A stretch of DNA of 58,184 bases, from NCBI GenBank assembly GCA_900766585.1, contig CAAFVV010000019.1, forward strand, positions 1-58,184. Direction: 5' to 3'. A program made the position numbers and the translations under genes. Of the stretch, positions 34,828-43,877 are shown one piece after another (position 1 is the stretch's first letter; each line of letters starts with the position of its first letter). The notes beneath the pieces are model-generated. The model was not told the origin of the DNA, made no database searches, and saw nothing but the letters and a program-made list of their open reading frames with translations. The DNA comes from Clostridia bacterium. Its GTDB lineage: Bacteria; Bacillota; Clostridia; Oscillospirales; Acutalibacteraceae.

Positions 34828-36366
34828 GTGCGGACAAACCAGCTTAAGCTGGGTGTGCTGATCAATTACGGCTCTGTCGTGATCGGTCTGCTGCTTACCC
34901 TGTTCTATACTCCGCTGATGTACAAAGGGCTGGGCGAGTCGGAATACGGCGTTTATTCCACCACGATGGCACTCGTCTCCAATCTGAGTCTGCTGAGTCT
35001 CGGCATGAACAGCGCATTCACCCGCTTTTACTCCCGCAAGAAGCTGGAGGGAGACGCCCGCGGGGTGGCGCGGCTCAATGGCATGTTCCTGACGATTTAC
35101 TTTGCCATGTCGGCGATTGCCCTGCTCTGCGGCATTGTGATTGCGCTCAACTACCGGGCGGTTTTCGGCGGTGTGATGACCGAACAGGAGCTGTCGCGCA
35201 CTCCGATCCTGACCATGATCCTGACGGTCAACGTCGCGATCACCTTCCCGGAAAGCCTGCTCGAATCGACGATGACGGTCAATGAGCGCTATGTCGTCCA
35301 CCGGAGCCTGAATGCGTTAAAAACGGTGGCCAACCCGGCGCTGATGCTGCCGATCCTGCTGCTGCCGCAGCTGTCCCGCTTCCGCACCTCGATCTCGCTT
35401 GCCGCTATTTTGCTGTTTGCCCACAGCTGCCACATCCTGTGGTGCTATCTCTATTGCCGCAAATCGCTGCATTTCAAGGCGGAATTCGGTCATTTCGATA
35501 TCCCGCTGCTGAAAAGCATTGCGGCGTTTACACTGTTTCTGTTCCTGAGTATTATCGTGGATAAGCTCAATTGGAGCGTGGACAAATATCTGCTCGGCAA
35601 AATGGTGAGCAGTACCGCCTCCGGTGTATACTACCTCGCCGACCAGCTCAATGTGTACTTTCTGTCGTTGGCGACGATCCTGTCCAATGTGCTGATTCCG
35701 CGCGTCCACCGTGTGGTGGCGAGCGGCGGAGACGACCGCGAGCTGTCCCGGCTGTTTATCAAGGTGGGACGGCTGCAGTTTATCGTGCTTGCCGCCATCT
35801 GGTCGGGCTTTTTGTTCTTCGGGCAGTTTTTTGTCAAGGTCTGGGCCAACGGGCAGATGGATGTCTATCCGATTGCGCTGCTGCTGATGGGCTCGACCAT
35901 TGTGCCGTCCATCCAGAATCTCGGCATTGAGATCCAGTGTGCGAAGAACAAGCACCAGTTCCGCTCGATTTTGTACCTTGCCGTGTGCGTGGTCAACATT
36001 CTGCTGACCTATGCCGCCCTGAAAAAGGGCTACGGTGGTGTCGGCGCGGCGGCGATGACTGCCATCTGTGTGCTGATCGGCAACGGACTGATCATGAATA
36101 TCCATTACAAGTACAAGATCGGACTGGATATCGGCGCGTTTTGGAAAAGTATCCTGTCGCTGCTGCCGAGCCTTGTGGTGCCCGGCGTATTCGGCTTTTT
36201 GGTGATGCGCTATGTGACAATTGACAGCTACCGGACATTTTTCCTGTTCTGTGTGACGTATGTACTGCTGTATGCGGTCTGCCTGTGGGGCTTCGGACTG
36301 AACGAGGAGGAAAAATCCATGGTGACGCGCGTGACCGACCGGCTCAAACGGATGGTCCGGCGGTGA
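34828..36366 (+). CDS. MOP-superfamily flippase (polysaccharide biosynthesis type)
   Basis: A 512-residue membrane protein with about 12-14 helices of the Wzx/MurJ-like MOP superfamily. N-terminal LINYGSVVIGLLLTLFYTPLMYKGLGESEYG is the standard opening (given here only as its general pattern: glycine-rich first helix, then LG-x-YG) and NWSVDKYLLGKMV matches the mid-protein motif of oligosaccharide flippases. It probably flips an undecaprenyl-linked glycan. GTG 34828 is preferred because GAGGAGGTGAG precedes it; a GTG at 34819 is inside that SD. No glycosyltransferases are nearby, so its substrate is unknown. Confidence 0.8.
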   Translation: MRTNQLKLGVLINYGSVVIGLLLTLFYTPLMYKGLGESEYGVYSTTMALVSNLSLLSLGMNSAFTRFYSRKKLEGDARGVARLNGMFLTIYFAMSAIALLCGIVIALNYRAVFGGVMTEQELSRTPILTMILTVNVAITFPESLLESTMTVNERYVVHRSLNALKTVANPALMLPILLLPQLSRFRTSISLAAILLFAHSCHILWCYLYCRKSLHFKAEFGHFDIPLLKSIAAFTLFLFLSIIVDKLNWSVDKYLLGKMVSSTASGVYYLADQLNVYFLSLATILSNVLIPRVHRVVASGGDDRELSRLFIKVGRLQFIVLAAIWSGFLFFGQFFVKVWANGQMDVYPIALLLMGSTIVPSIQNLGIEIQCAKNKHQFRSILYLAVCVVNILLTYAALKKGYGGVGAAAMTAICVLIGNGLIMNIHYKYKIGLDIGAFWKSILSLLPSLVVPGVFGFLVMRYVTIDSYRTFFLFCVTYVLLYAVCLWGFGLNEEEKSMVTRVTDRLKRMVRR

Positions 36367-36376
36367 ATAGGCAAAA

Positions 36377-36411
36377 GGAACCCTTGCCCGCAAGGCAAAG
36401 GTTCTTTTTTT
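36377..36411 (+). terminator. Terminator after the flippase gene
   Basis: GAACC-C-TTGCC (36378-36388) pairs with GGCAA-A-GGTTC (36394-36404) with one internal mismatch; seven T follow. It ends the preceding transcription unit and lies 26 bases before the recJ promoter. Confidence 0.88.
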
Positions 36412-36436
36412 GCGCGGCATCGGGAAAAAGAAAAGG

Positions 36437-36465
36437 TTGAATATTACCGAAAAAAATGGTATACT
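36437..36465 (+). promoter_or_regulatory. Promoter of the recJ-rel operon
   Basis: TTGAAT (36437-36442), 17 bases, TATACT (36460-36465) preceded by TGG. The core is very similar to the murC promoter, including ACCGAAAAA in the spacer. Confidence 0.8.
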
Positions 36466-36519
36466 AAAATGAGTGCAAATTGCGCAGATATGACCAAAAA
36501 GCCAAAGGGAGGGAAAGAG

Positions 36520-38562
36520 ATGAGCTTTCGGCGCTGGATCGTGCCTAAGCTGGATAAGGAAGGCGCATCGCTTCTGGCGGAGGAATGCGGGCTTCATCCG
36601 TTTCTCGCCCTGCTGCTTCATTCGCGCGGGATCCGCACGGCAGAGGATGTACAGCGCTTTTTATGGGACGACGAAGAGGAGGATCCGTTCCTGTTCGCTG
36701 ATATGGATGCCGCAGCGGAGCGGATCCAGCGCGCGGTGGACGAGGGCGAGCCGATGTGCATTTTCGGCGACTATGACGCCGACGGCATCACGTCGACTGT
36801 GCTGCTGTACCTGTACCTGCGGGAGCAAAACGCCCGTGTGCAATACTACATACCCCGCCGGGAGGAGGGCTACGGCTTAAACACCGCCAAGCTGGACGAG
36901 TTGGCAGCCGCCGGCGTGACCCTGGTGGTCACGGTGGACAACGGGATCTCCGCCGTCGAGGAGGCGGCGCACGCGAAAGCGCTGGGGTTGGATCTGGTGA
37001 TCACTGATCACCACCAACCGCAGGAGACGCTGCCCGATGCGGTGGCAGTGGTGGATCCCCACCGGCGGGACTGCCCGTCGGCGTTTAAAGATTACGCCGG
37101 TGTCGGTGTGGCGTATAAGCTGGTGTGTACGCTGGACGGCGATCCGGCGGCGGTGCTGGAGCGCTACGGCGACTTGGTCGCCCTCGGCACGCTGGCGGAT
37201 GTGATGCCGCTGAAGGGGGAGAACCGCCGTCTGGTGCGGCAGGGGCTGCGGCACATGGCTGACACACCGCGCCCGGGCGTGCAGGCGCTTTTGCAGGTCG
37301 CCGGTGCGGCGCAGCGGCAGCTGACCGCGACGGGAGCGGTGTTTACCATTGCGCCGCGAATCAATGCCGCCGGTCGGATGGGTTGCCCGGACAAGGCAGC
37401 GCAGCTGATGCTGGCGGAAGGCGCGGAGGAAGCCGCCGCTTTGGCGGATGAGCTGCAGGCATTTAATGTCCGGCGGCAGCAGACCGAGACGGAGATCCTC
37501 GCCGAGGCGCAAAAGCAGCTGTGGGCGCATCCGGAAAAGCAGCATGACCGCGTGCTGGTGCTGGCGGGAAAGGGCTGGCACCCCGGCGTGATCGGCATTA
37601 TTGCGGCACGCCTTCTGGAGCATTACGGCAAGCCGTGTCTGGTGCTGTCTGTCACGGAGGAGGGCGTCGCCAAGGGGTCGGGGCGCAGTCTGCCGGGCTT
37701 TTCGCTGTTTGAGGCGCTGTCTGCCTGCGACGATGAGCTGCTCGGCTTTGGCGGCCATGAGTTAGCGGCGGGTGTGACGCTGCGGGCGGAGAATATCGAT
37801 GCCTTTTCTGCGCAGATCAACCGCTATGCGGCGGTGCATTTTCCGCAGATGCCGCTGCGCGAGCTGACGCTCGACTGCAAGCTGCGCCCGTCGCAGATCG
37901 ATCTGGAGAAATTGCAGATCCTGTCGGCGATGGAGCCGTTCGGCGCGGGGAATCCCGTGCCGCTGTTCGGGCTGTTTTCCATGAAGCTCGACAACATTAC
38001 ACCGGTGGGCAACGGGCGGCATCTGCGCCTGTCCGTTTCGCGGGACGGCTGCCGCCTGTCCGCCATGTTGTTCAACTGCACGGTGGAGGAACTGATCATC
38101 CCCTGCGGCTCGACGGTGGATCTGGCGGTGACGCTGGATAAAAATGAGTATCACGGTGTGGTGTCCCCCTCGATCTATGTGAAGGACATCCGCTTTTCCG
38201 ACCTTGATCAGGAGGAGCTGATCGAGGGCGAGCGGGCGTTTGAGCGGCTGTATCGCCGTGAGGGAGACCCGCAGACGTATACGGCGCCGACAAGAGAACA
38301 GACGGCGGCGGTGTATCGCCTGATCAGGAGCGCGGCGCCGTTTAAAGGGACGCCGGATCAGCTTTTCCACGCCCTCGGCGGGCGCGCGGGCAGCTACACG
38401 GTCATGCTGACGGCACTCGAGGTGCTCGGTGAGGCGGGGCTGATCCGCCGGGAGGATTTCGGCGACCGGCTGCATATCGACATTATGCCGACGGATGCAA
38501 AAGCCGACCTGGCCAGGACCCCGCTTATGCGCTATTTGAATAACGGAGACGAATCGGAATGA
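36520..38562 (+). CDS. recJ: Single-stranded-DNA-specific exonuclease RecJ
   Basis: A 680-residue 5-prime to 3-prime ssDNA exonuclease for recombinational and mismatch repair. The DHH domain has FGDYDADGITS, VTVDNGIS and ITDHHQP; the DHHA1 domain has GWHPGVIGIIAARL and GFGGHELAAG-type motifs; an OB domain and a C-terminal extension follow. All catalytic acids and histidines are retained. ATG 36520 follows GGGAGGGAAAG. The stop overlaps the rel start by four bases. Confidence 0.96.
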   Translation: MSFRRWIVPKLDKEGASLLAEECGLHPFLALLLHSRGIRTAEDVQRFLWDDEEEDPFLFADMDAAAERIQRAVDEGEPMCIFGDYDADGITSTVLLYLYLREQNARVQYYIPRREEGYGLNTAKLDELAAAGVTLVVTVDNGISAVEEAAHAKALGLDLVITDHHQPQETLPDAVAVVDPHRRDCPSAFKDYAGVGVAYKLVCTLDGDPAAVLERYGDLVALGTLADVMPLKGENRRLVRQGLRHMADTPRPGVQALLQVAGAAQRQLTATGAVFTIAPRINAAGRMGCPDKAAQLMLAEGAEEAAALADELQAFNVRRQQTETEILAEAQKQLWAHPEKQHDRVLVLAGKGWHPGVIGIIAARLLEHYGKPCLVLSVTEEGVAKGSGRSLPGFSLFEALSACDDELLGFGGHELAAGVTLRAENIDAFSAQINRYAAVHFPQMPLRELTLDCKLRPSQIDLEKLQILSAMEPFGAGNPVPLFGLFSMKLDNITPVGNGRHLRLSVSRDGCRLSAMLFNCTVEELIIPCGSTVDLAVTLDKNEYHGVVSPSIYVKDIRFSDLDQEELIEGERAFERLYRREGDPQTYTAPTREQTAAVYRLIRSAAPFKGTPDQLFHALGGRAGSYTVMLTALEVLGEAGLIRREDFGDRLHIDIMPTDAKADLARTPLMRYLNNGDESE

Positions 38563-40745
38563 TCCAGAAAGAAGACCTGATCTCCTCGCTCAAAGAGGCG
38601 GTCATCAAAAGTGATAAGCCATATGACCTGTTGGCGATCGACCGCGCTGTGGAGACGGCGTGCCGCGCCCACGACGGACAGCGCCGCGCCTCGGGTGAGG
38701 AATATGTCTGCCACCCGCTCAGCGTCGCGCTGATTCTGGTGGAAATGGGCATGGATACCGACTCCATTGTGGCGGCGCTGCTCCATGATGTGGTGGAGGA
38801 TACGCCGATGGAGCTGGCGGATATCCGCAAGGCGTTCGGCGCCGAGGTCGCCGGTCTGGTGGACGGCGTGACCAAGCTCAACAAGCTGCCGTTTACCTCC
38901 CGTGAGGAGGAGCAGGCGGAAAATGTCCGCAAAATGCTGCTCGCCATGGCAAAGGATATCCGCGTCATCATCATCAAGCTCGCCGACCGCCTGCACAACA
39001 TGCGTACAAGTGCGGGCTGGGAGCCGCAGAAGCGCCGCGACAAGGCGAAGGAGACCATGGATATCTATGCGCCGCTTGCGCACAGACTCGGTATCCGCGC
39101 CGTCAAGGAGGAGCTTGAGGATCTGTCGCTGCGCATCCTCGATCCGGTGGCGTATAAGGAGATTGAGGAGGCGCTGGCGCTGCGCGAGGGCGAGCGCAAG
39201 GCGTTTTTGGAGGATATTCAGAACCGTCTGCGGGAAAAGCTCGGCGAATACGGATTCAAGCCGTTTTTGTCCGGCCGGATCAAGAGCATCGCGGGCATAT
39301 ACCGCAAAATGTATGTGCAGGGGCACGCGTTCGACGAGATCTACGATATTTATGCAGTGCGGGTCATTGTGGATACGGTGAATGACTGCTATAACGTACT
39401 CGGCATCGTCCACGAGATGTTCCGCCCGATCCCGAACCGCTTCAAGGATTATATCTCCACCCCGAAGGCGAATATGTACCAGTCGCTGCATACGACCGTG
39501 ATCGGCAAGGAGAAGATCCCCTTTGAGGTGCAGATCCGCACCTGGGAGATGCATTATACCGCCGAATACGGCATCGCGGCGCACTGGAAATACAAGCTGG
39601 GACTCCAGAAGAAGGATCGTCTGGAGGAGCGGCTCGCTTGGGTGCGCCAGTTTATCGAGAATCAGAAGGACGTCGAGGACGCAGAGGATATTGTCCGCAC
39701 CATCAAAACGGATCTGTCCTCGGATGAGGTGTTTGTCCTGACGCCAAAGGGCGACGTCATCACACTGCCGAGCGGCAGCACCGTGATCGACTTCGCCTAT
39801 GCCATCCATTCCGCCGTCGGCAACCGCATGGTCGGCGCAAAGGTGGACGGCAGAATTGTGCCGCTGGATTATCGCGTCAAGACCGGCGAGATCGTTGAGG
39901 TGCTGACTACCTCGGTGCAGGGACATGGACCGAGCCGCGACTGGTTGAATATCGTCAAGACAGGCGAGGCACGCAGCAAGATCCGCACATGGTTTAAAAA
40001 TGAGCGCCGCGAGGAGAATATCGAGCAGGGGCGCGCCGCTTTTGAACGGGAGCTGAGCCGTAATCTGATTCACCTGCCGGAGGATAAGATGCAGGAGCTT
40101 CTGGCGATCCAGTGCCGCAAGCAGCATTTTTCCACCGTGGACGATTTCTATGCCGCGATCGGCTACGGCGGCGTGCTGCTCTCGCGCCTGATGCCGCGCG
40201 TGAAGGACGATTGCGCCCGCCTGAACAAGGATGACGAGCCGGTGACGCCCGAGCGCATGGTTTCTGCGTCGGCAAAGCACCGCAGCAGCGGCGGCGTGAT
40301 CATCGAGGGCATGGACAACTGCCTGGTCAAGTTTGCCCGCTGCTGCAATCCCGTGCCGGGTGACCCGATCATCGGCTTTATCACCCGCGGCTTCGGCGTG
40401 TCCATCCACAAGCGGGACTGCATCAATGTGCCGGCGGATATTCAGGATGCCGCCGAACCGGGCCGCTGGGTGCGCGTGAGCTGGGAAACGGACGCGCAGC
40501 AGGTGTTCAAAGCCAATATTATCGTCGAGGCGCATGACCGCATGGCGCTTCTGGCGGATCTGACCAGCCAGCTGGCGTCTATGCGGGTGATGATCTATGC
40601 GGTGAACGTGCGGGAGCCGAAGGACGGCAATACCGCGATTCACCTGACGCTCGGCGTGTCCGGTCTGGATCATCTGCAGAGCGTGATTGAGCGGCTGTCC
40701 AAAATTGACGGCATTTACACCATCAGCCGCGGCAGTTATTCGTGA
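38559..40745 (+). CDS. relA: Bifunctional (p)ppGpp synthetase/hydrolase (Rel/SpoT homologue)
   Basis: A 728-residue RSH protein controlling the stringent response. The HD hydrolase domain is intact (YVCHPLSVA, LLHDVVEDT), then the synthetase domain (GRIKSIAGIYRKM, FDEIYDIYAVRV, PKANMYQSLHTT), a TGS domain (VFVLTPKGDVITLPSGST), a zinc-finger/helical part (CCNPVPGD) and a C-terminal ACT domain. Both activities should be possible, as is normal for the single long RSH of Firmicutes. In an operon with recJ upstream and dtd nine bases downstream, a conserved order. Confidence 0.96.
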   Translation: MIQKEDLISSLKEAVIKSDKPYDLLAIDRAVETACRAHDGQRRASGEEYVCHPLSVALILVEMGMDTDSIVAALLHDVVEDTPMELADIRKAFGAEVAGLVDGVTKLNKLPFTSREEEQAENVRKMLLAMAKDIRVIIIKLADRLHNMRTSAGWEPQKRRDKAKETMDIYAPLAHRLGIRAVKEELEDLSLRILDPVAYKEIEEALALREGERKAFLEDIQNRLREKLGEYGFKPFLSGRIKSIAGIYRKMYVQGHAFDEIYDIYAVRVIVDTVNDCYNVLGIVHEMFRPIPNRFKDYISTPKANMYQSLHTTVIGKEKIPFEVQIRTWEMHYTAEYGIAAHWKYKLGLQKKDRLEERLAWVRQFIENQKDVEDAEDIVRTIKTDLSSDEVFVLTPKGDVITLPSGSTVIDFAYAIHSAVGNRMVGAKVDGRIVPLDYRVKTGEIVEVLTTSVQGHGPSRDWLNIVKTGEARSKIRTWFKNERREENIEQGRAAFERELSRNLIHLPEDKMQELLAIQCRKQHFSTVDDFYAAIGYGGVLLSRLMPRVKDDCARLNKDDEPVTPERMVSASAKHRSSGGVIIEGMDNCLVKFARCCNPVPGDPIIGFITRGFGVSIHKRDCINVPADIQDAAEPGRWVRVSWETDAQQVFKANIIVEAHDRMALLADLTSQLASMRVMIYAVNVREPKDGNTAIHLTLGVSGLDHLQSVIERLSKIDGIYTISRGSYS

Positions 40746-40754
40746 GGTGAGAGC

Positions 40755-41216
40755 ATGCGGGCGGTTTATCAGAGAGTGAATCGGGCGAGCGTGACCGTGG
40801 ACGGTGAACGTGTCGCCGCCATCGGCAGGGGTGTGTTGCTGCTCGTCGGCGTGGAGGTCGGCGACACCGAGGAGGATGCCGCGCTGCTGGCGCGCAAAAC
40901 GGCGTCGTTTCGCATGTGTGAGGACGAGGCGGGCAAGCTGAACCGCTCGGTGCTGGATACCGGCGGCAGCGTGCTTGCGGTGTCGCAGTTTACCCTGTGC
41001 GCCGATACGTCCCACGGGCGGCGGCCGGATTTTCTGCGTGCCGCCCGCCCCGAGCAGGCGCGGCCGCTGTTTGACAGCTTTGTCCGCTGCCTGCGGGCGG
41101 AGGGTGTCAAAGATGTGCAGACCGGCGTGTTCGGCGCGGATATGCAGGTGGAGCTGGTCAACGACGGCCCCGTGACGCTGATGCTGGACACCGCGGAATG
41201 GAGGAAGCACCCGTGA
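40755..41216 (+). CDS. dtd: D-aminoacyl-tRNA deacylase Dtd
   Basis: A 153-residue proofreading enzyme removing D-amino acids and glycine mischarged on tRNA. The two active-site motifs are visible: SQFTL and NDGPVT (the NxGPxT cis-proline motif). Start MRAVYQRVNRASV is the family norm. It is downstream of rel as in many Firmicutes, and its stop codon overlaps the next start (GTGA). Confidence 0.97.
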   Translation: MRAVYQRVNRASVTVDGERVAAIGRGVLLLVGVEVGDTEEDAALLARKTASFRMCEDEAGKLNRSVLDTGGSVLAVSQFTLCADTSHGRRPDFLRAARPEQARPLFDSFVRCLRAEGVKDVQTGVFGADMQVELVNDGPVTLMLDTAEWRKHP

Positions 41217-41836
41217 ACATGCAGATGCTCTCGCTCGGAGCGCTCGACACCGACTGCTATCTTTTGTGGGATGACAACAAGGAAGCGCTCGTGATCGACC
41301 CCGCAGACGAGGCGGAACGGATCCTGTCCTGTGTCAAGGCCCGCGGGCTTGCCGTGCGGGCGGTGCTGCTCACCCACGCGCATTTTGACCATATGCGCGC
41401 GGCGGCGGAGGTGCTGCGGCAGACGGGTGCGGTGCTGATGCTGCACGAAGCGGATGTGCCCGCGCTGTCCGATCCCGTGAAAAATCTGTCGGCGTGGTTT
41501 GGCTGTGACGTCCGCGGACCGCTGTATGCCGGCCGGCTGCTGCACGACGGTGACATAGTCTCGGTGGGCGCGCTTTCACTGCGCGTGCTGCACACGCCGG
41601 GACACACAGTGGGGAGCTGCGCCTATTATGACGAAAAAAACGCCCGCCTGTTTTCGGGCGATACCTTGTTTGCCGGGTCTGCCGGGCGGACGGATTTTCC
41701 CGGCGGCGATCCGGCGGCACTGCGTGAATCGCTTGCGCGGCTGATGCAGCTGCCGCCCGACACGGCGGTGTACCCCGGTCACGGAGAAATGACAACGCTC
41801 GGCGAGGAAGCCGCCCACAACCCGTTTATAGGATGA
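41213..41836 (+). CDS. MBL-fold metallo-hydrolase (glyoxalase II-like)
   Basis: A 207-residue metallo-beta-lactamase-fold hydrolase with the metal motif THAHFDH, then HTPGHTVGS and YPGHGEMT supplying further histidines and FSGDTLF the bridging aspartate. It resembles YcbL/hydroxyacylglutathione hydrolase-like proteins found after dtd; substrate unknown. I choose GTG 41213 because GGAGG is eight bases upstream and the codon overlaps the dtd stop (GTGA); ATG 41219 and ATG 41198 are alternatives. Confidence 0.88.
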   Translation: MNMQMLSLGALDTDCYLLWDDNKEALVIDPADEAERILSCVKARGLAVRAVLLTHAHFDHMRAAAEVLRQTGAVLMLHEADVPALSDPVKNLSAWFGCDVRGPLYAGRLLHDGDIVSVGALSLRVLHTPGHTVGSCAYYDEKNARLFSGDTLFAGSAGRTDFPGGDPAALRESLARLMQLPPDTAVYPGHGEMTTLGEEAAHNPFIG

Positions 41837-41843
41837 CATTGCG

Positions 41844-43364
41844 ATGAAATTGTGTATGCGCGGTCACAGCTACCGCTTTGAACTGGAAAATATCTGCCGT
41901 CTGTTTCTCCCACAGGAGCCGGTGACGGTCACAGAGCAGCCGGACGGCGAGGGACTCTGCGCCGTGACGGCGCGGGAGGTACGCGGCGATACGGCACATC
42001 TGTCGGTGCGGCTGTCGCTCGATGATTTTGACCGCGAGCTGACGGCGGAGGTGCCGCTCGATACCCCGAAATATGGAGACGAGTGCGAGCTTGCGCTCGC
42101 GACGCTGCTCTACCGCCTGCTGTCCGTGCTGTTCGGCGTGACGCAGACGTGGGGCATGGTGACGGGCGTGCGCCCCGTGAAGCTGCTGCGGCGGCTGCGG
42201 CGTGAATACGGCAGCGAGGATGCCGCGGCGGACTATATGCGCCGCCGGCTTTTTGTGAGCGAGAACAAGCTTGCGCTCTGCCGCCGCACGCTGCAGGCGG
42301 AGGACAAGCTGCTTTCATTGTCGCGCGATAATTCCTTCAGCCTGTACATCTCCATCCCCTTTTGCCCGACCCGCTGCGACTACTGCTCATTTGTCTCCCG
42401 TACGATCGAGCGGGCAGCCAAGCTGATCCCGCCCTATGTGGAGGCGCTTGAACGCGAGATCGCCTATACGGGGCAGCTCGCACGCGAGCTGGGACTGCGG
42501 CTTGAGACTGTCTATTTCGGCGGCGGTACGCCGACGGCGCTGTCGGCACAGCAGCTTGAGCGGCTGATCCGCGCGGTCGAGGCGAATTTTGATCTGTCCG
42601 CTCTGCGGGAATATACCGTTGAGGCGGGGCGTCCCGACACGGTGACGGATGAAAAGCTGCGGATGCTCAAGGCGGCGGGGGTCGGCAGAATCAGCATCAA
42701 CCCGCAGACGCTGCGCGACGACGTGCTGCGCGCCATCGGGCGGCGGCATACGGCGGCGCAGTTTTATGACGCGTTTGCTCTGGCGCGCCGCTGCGGGCAT
42801 CAGAATATCAACACCGATCTGATCGCCGGATTGCCCGGCGACGACGCGGCGGGCTTTTCCGCGACGCTGGATGGCATATTGACGCTTGCCCCCGAAAGCG
42901 TGACGGTACATACGCTGTCGATGAAGCGGGCGTCCAATCTGGTGGTGCAGCACCGCGCGGATTATCGTGTGCGCGACGATGCCGTGCAGATGGTGGCGCT
43001 TTCCGCCGAGCGGCTGCCGCAGGCGGGGTATCACTCCTACTACCTCTATCGCCAGAGCCGCACGGTCGGCAATCAGGAGAATGTCGGCTGGGCCAAGCCC
43101 GGCTTTGAGGGCTTGTATAACGTTTACATCATGGATGAGACCCACACGATCCTAGGCTGCGGGGCGGGCGCGGTGACGAAGCTGAAGCTGCCGCACACCG
43201 ATTACCTCGAGCGGGTGTTCAATTTTAAATTCCCGTATGAATATAACGATTATCTGGAGGAAATGCTCGCGCGGAAGGAGCAGGTGCGGGAATTTTATAC
43301 CCGCTACGTGTTCGGCGGCGAGACGCCGACCGACCGCCGCGGAAATGTGCCGGCAGAAGAATGA
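41844..43364 (+). CDS. hemZ: Radical SAM coproporphyrinogen III dehydrogenase HemZ
   Basis: A 506-residue radical SAM protein with the cluster motif CPTRCDYC (C-x3-C-x2-C) preceded by IPF and followed by SF, and YFGGGTPTAL, as in HemN-like enzymes. An N-terminal domain of about 160 residues before the radical SAM core is the HemZ layout. It is annotated as oxygen-independent coproporphyrinogen oxidase, but some HemN-like proteins instead handle heme, so activity is not proven; no other heme genes lie nearby. The end of the rel-dtd-MBL-hemZ run. Confidence 0.9.
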   Translation: MKLCMRGHSYRFELENICRLFLPQEPVTVTEQPDGEGLCAVTAREVRGDTAHLSVRLSLDDFDRELTAEVPLDTPKYGDECELALATLLYRLLSVLFGVTQTWGMVTGVRPVKLLRRLRREYGSEDAAADYMRRRLFVSENKLALCRRTLQAEDKLLSLSRDNSFSLYISIPFCPTRCDYCSFVSRTIERAAKLIPPYVEALEREIAYTGQLARELGLRLETVYFGGGTPTALSAQQLERLIRAVEANFDLSALREYTVEAGRPDTVTDEKLRMLKAAGVGRISINPQTLRDDVLRAIGRRHTAAQFYDAFALARRCGHQNINTDLIAGLPGDDAAGFSATLDGILTLAPESVTVHTLSMKRASNLVVQHRADYRVRDDAVQMVALSAERLPQAGYHSYYLYRQSRTVGNQENVGWAKPGFEGLYNVYIMDETHTILGCGAGAVTKLKLPHTDYLERVFNFKFPYEYNDYLEEMLARKEQVREFYTRYVFGGETPTDRRGNVPAEE

Positions 43365-43440
43365 TTTCACAGTTTATTCATGCATCTCTCCGTAAAATGC
43401 GGTATACTGTAGGCACAATCCGATAAGGAGGGATTCTGTG

Positions 43441-43803
43441 ATGGCAACATTTGAAGAAGTATTGGTCAAGGCAAAGACGATGGCGGAATCTGCCGGAAAA
43501 AAGACCGGCGAGCTTGTCGATCAGGTGCGCCTGAAAATGGATGTCGCTCAGACGGAAAAGGAACTGGCGACGGCATTTGAGGGGCTTGGTCGTCTGGTCT
43601 ACGATGCACACCGCTCCGGCGAGGATATCGCGCCGCTGGTGGAGGACTGTGCGGCACGCATCGGTGAGCTGACGGAAAAGATCGAGGCGACCCGCCGTCA
43701 GATCGACGAGTACAACAAGGTCAGCCGCTGCCAGAGCTGCGGCGCTGCCAACCCCGACGATGCGCTGTACTGCAAGCATTGCGGGACAAAGCTGGGCGAA
43801 TAA
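43441..43803 (+). CDS. Small coiled-coil protein with C-terminal zinc ribbon
   Basis: A 120-residue cytoplasmic protein: a long charged helical region (about 1-95, heptad-like) and then CQSCGAANPDDALYCKHCG, a CxxC-x11-CxxC zinc ribbon. Many Firmicutes have such proteins beside housekeeping genes; function is unknown. ATG at 43441 follows AAGGAGG; a GTG immediately before it is also in frame. A TATACT at 43403-43408 is a likely -10 but I see no clear -35 at normal spacing. Confidence 0.8.
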   Translation: MATFEEVLVKAKTMAESAGKKTGELVDQVRLKMDVAQTEKELATAFEGLGRLVYDAHRSGEDIAPLVEDCAARIGELTEKIEATRRQIDEYNKVSRCQSCGAANPDDALYCKHCGTKLGE

Positions 43804-43811
43804 GACGTACA

Positions 43812-43856
43812 CAAAAAAGAGCGGGCGGTCGCTCCCTTTTGGGAGCGGCCGCCCGC
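43812..43856 (-). terminator. Strong terminator between convergent genes
   Basis: A 16-bp stem (43821-43836 with 43841-43856, one G-T pair) closes a TTTT loop. On the minus strand a T-rich run (six T) follows, so it ends the antiporter transcript. On the plus strand there is no T-run, though the stem may still slow polymerase from the zinc-ribbon gene. Confidence 0.92.
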
Positions 43857-43877
43857 GGCGTTTATGCGGAGGATAAT

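Noticed and set aside
38532..41210. An 892-codon open frame on the minus strand opposite rel and dtd
   Set aside because: It is antisense to two certain genes, has no recognisable motif and is rich in His, Arg and Gln, as expected from the complement of high-GC codons.
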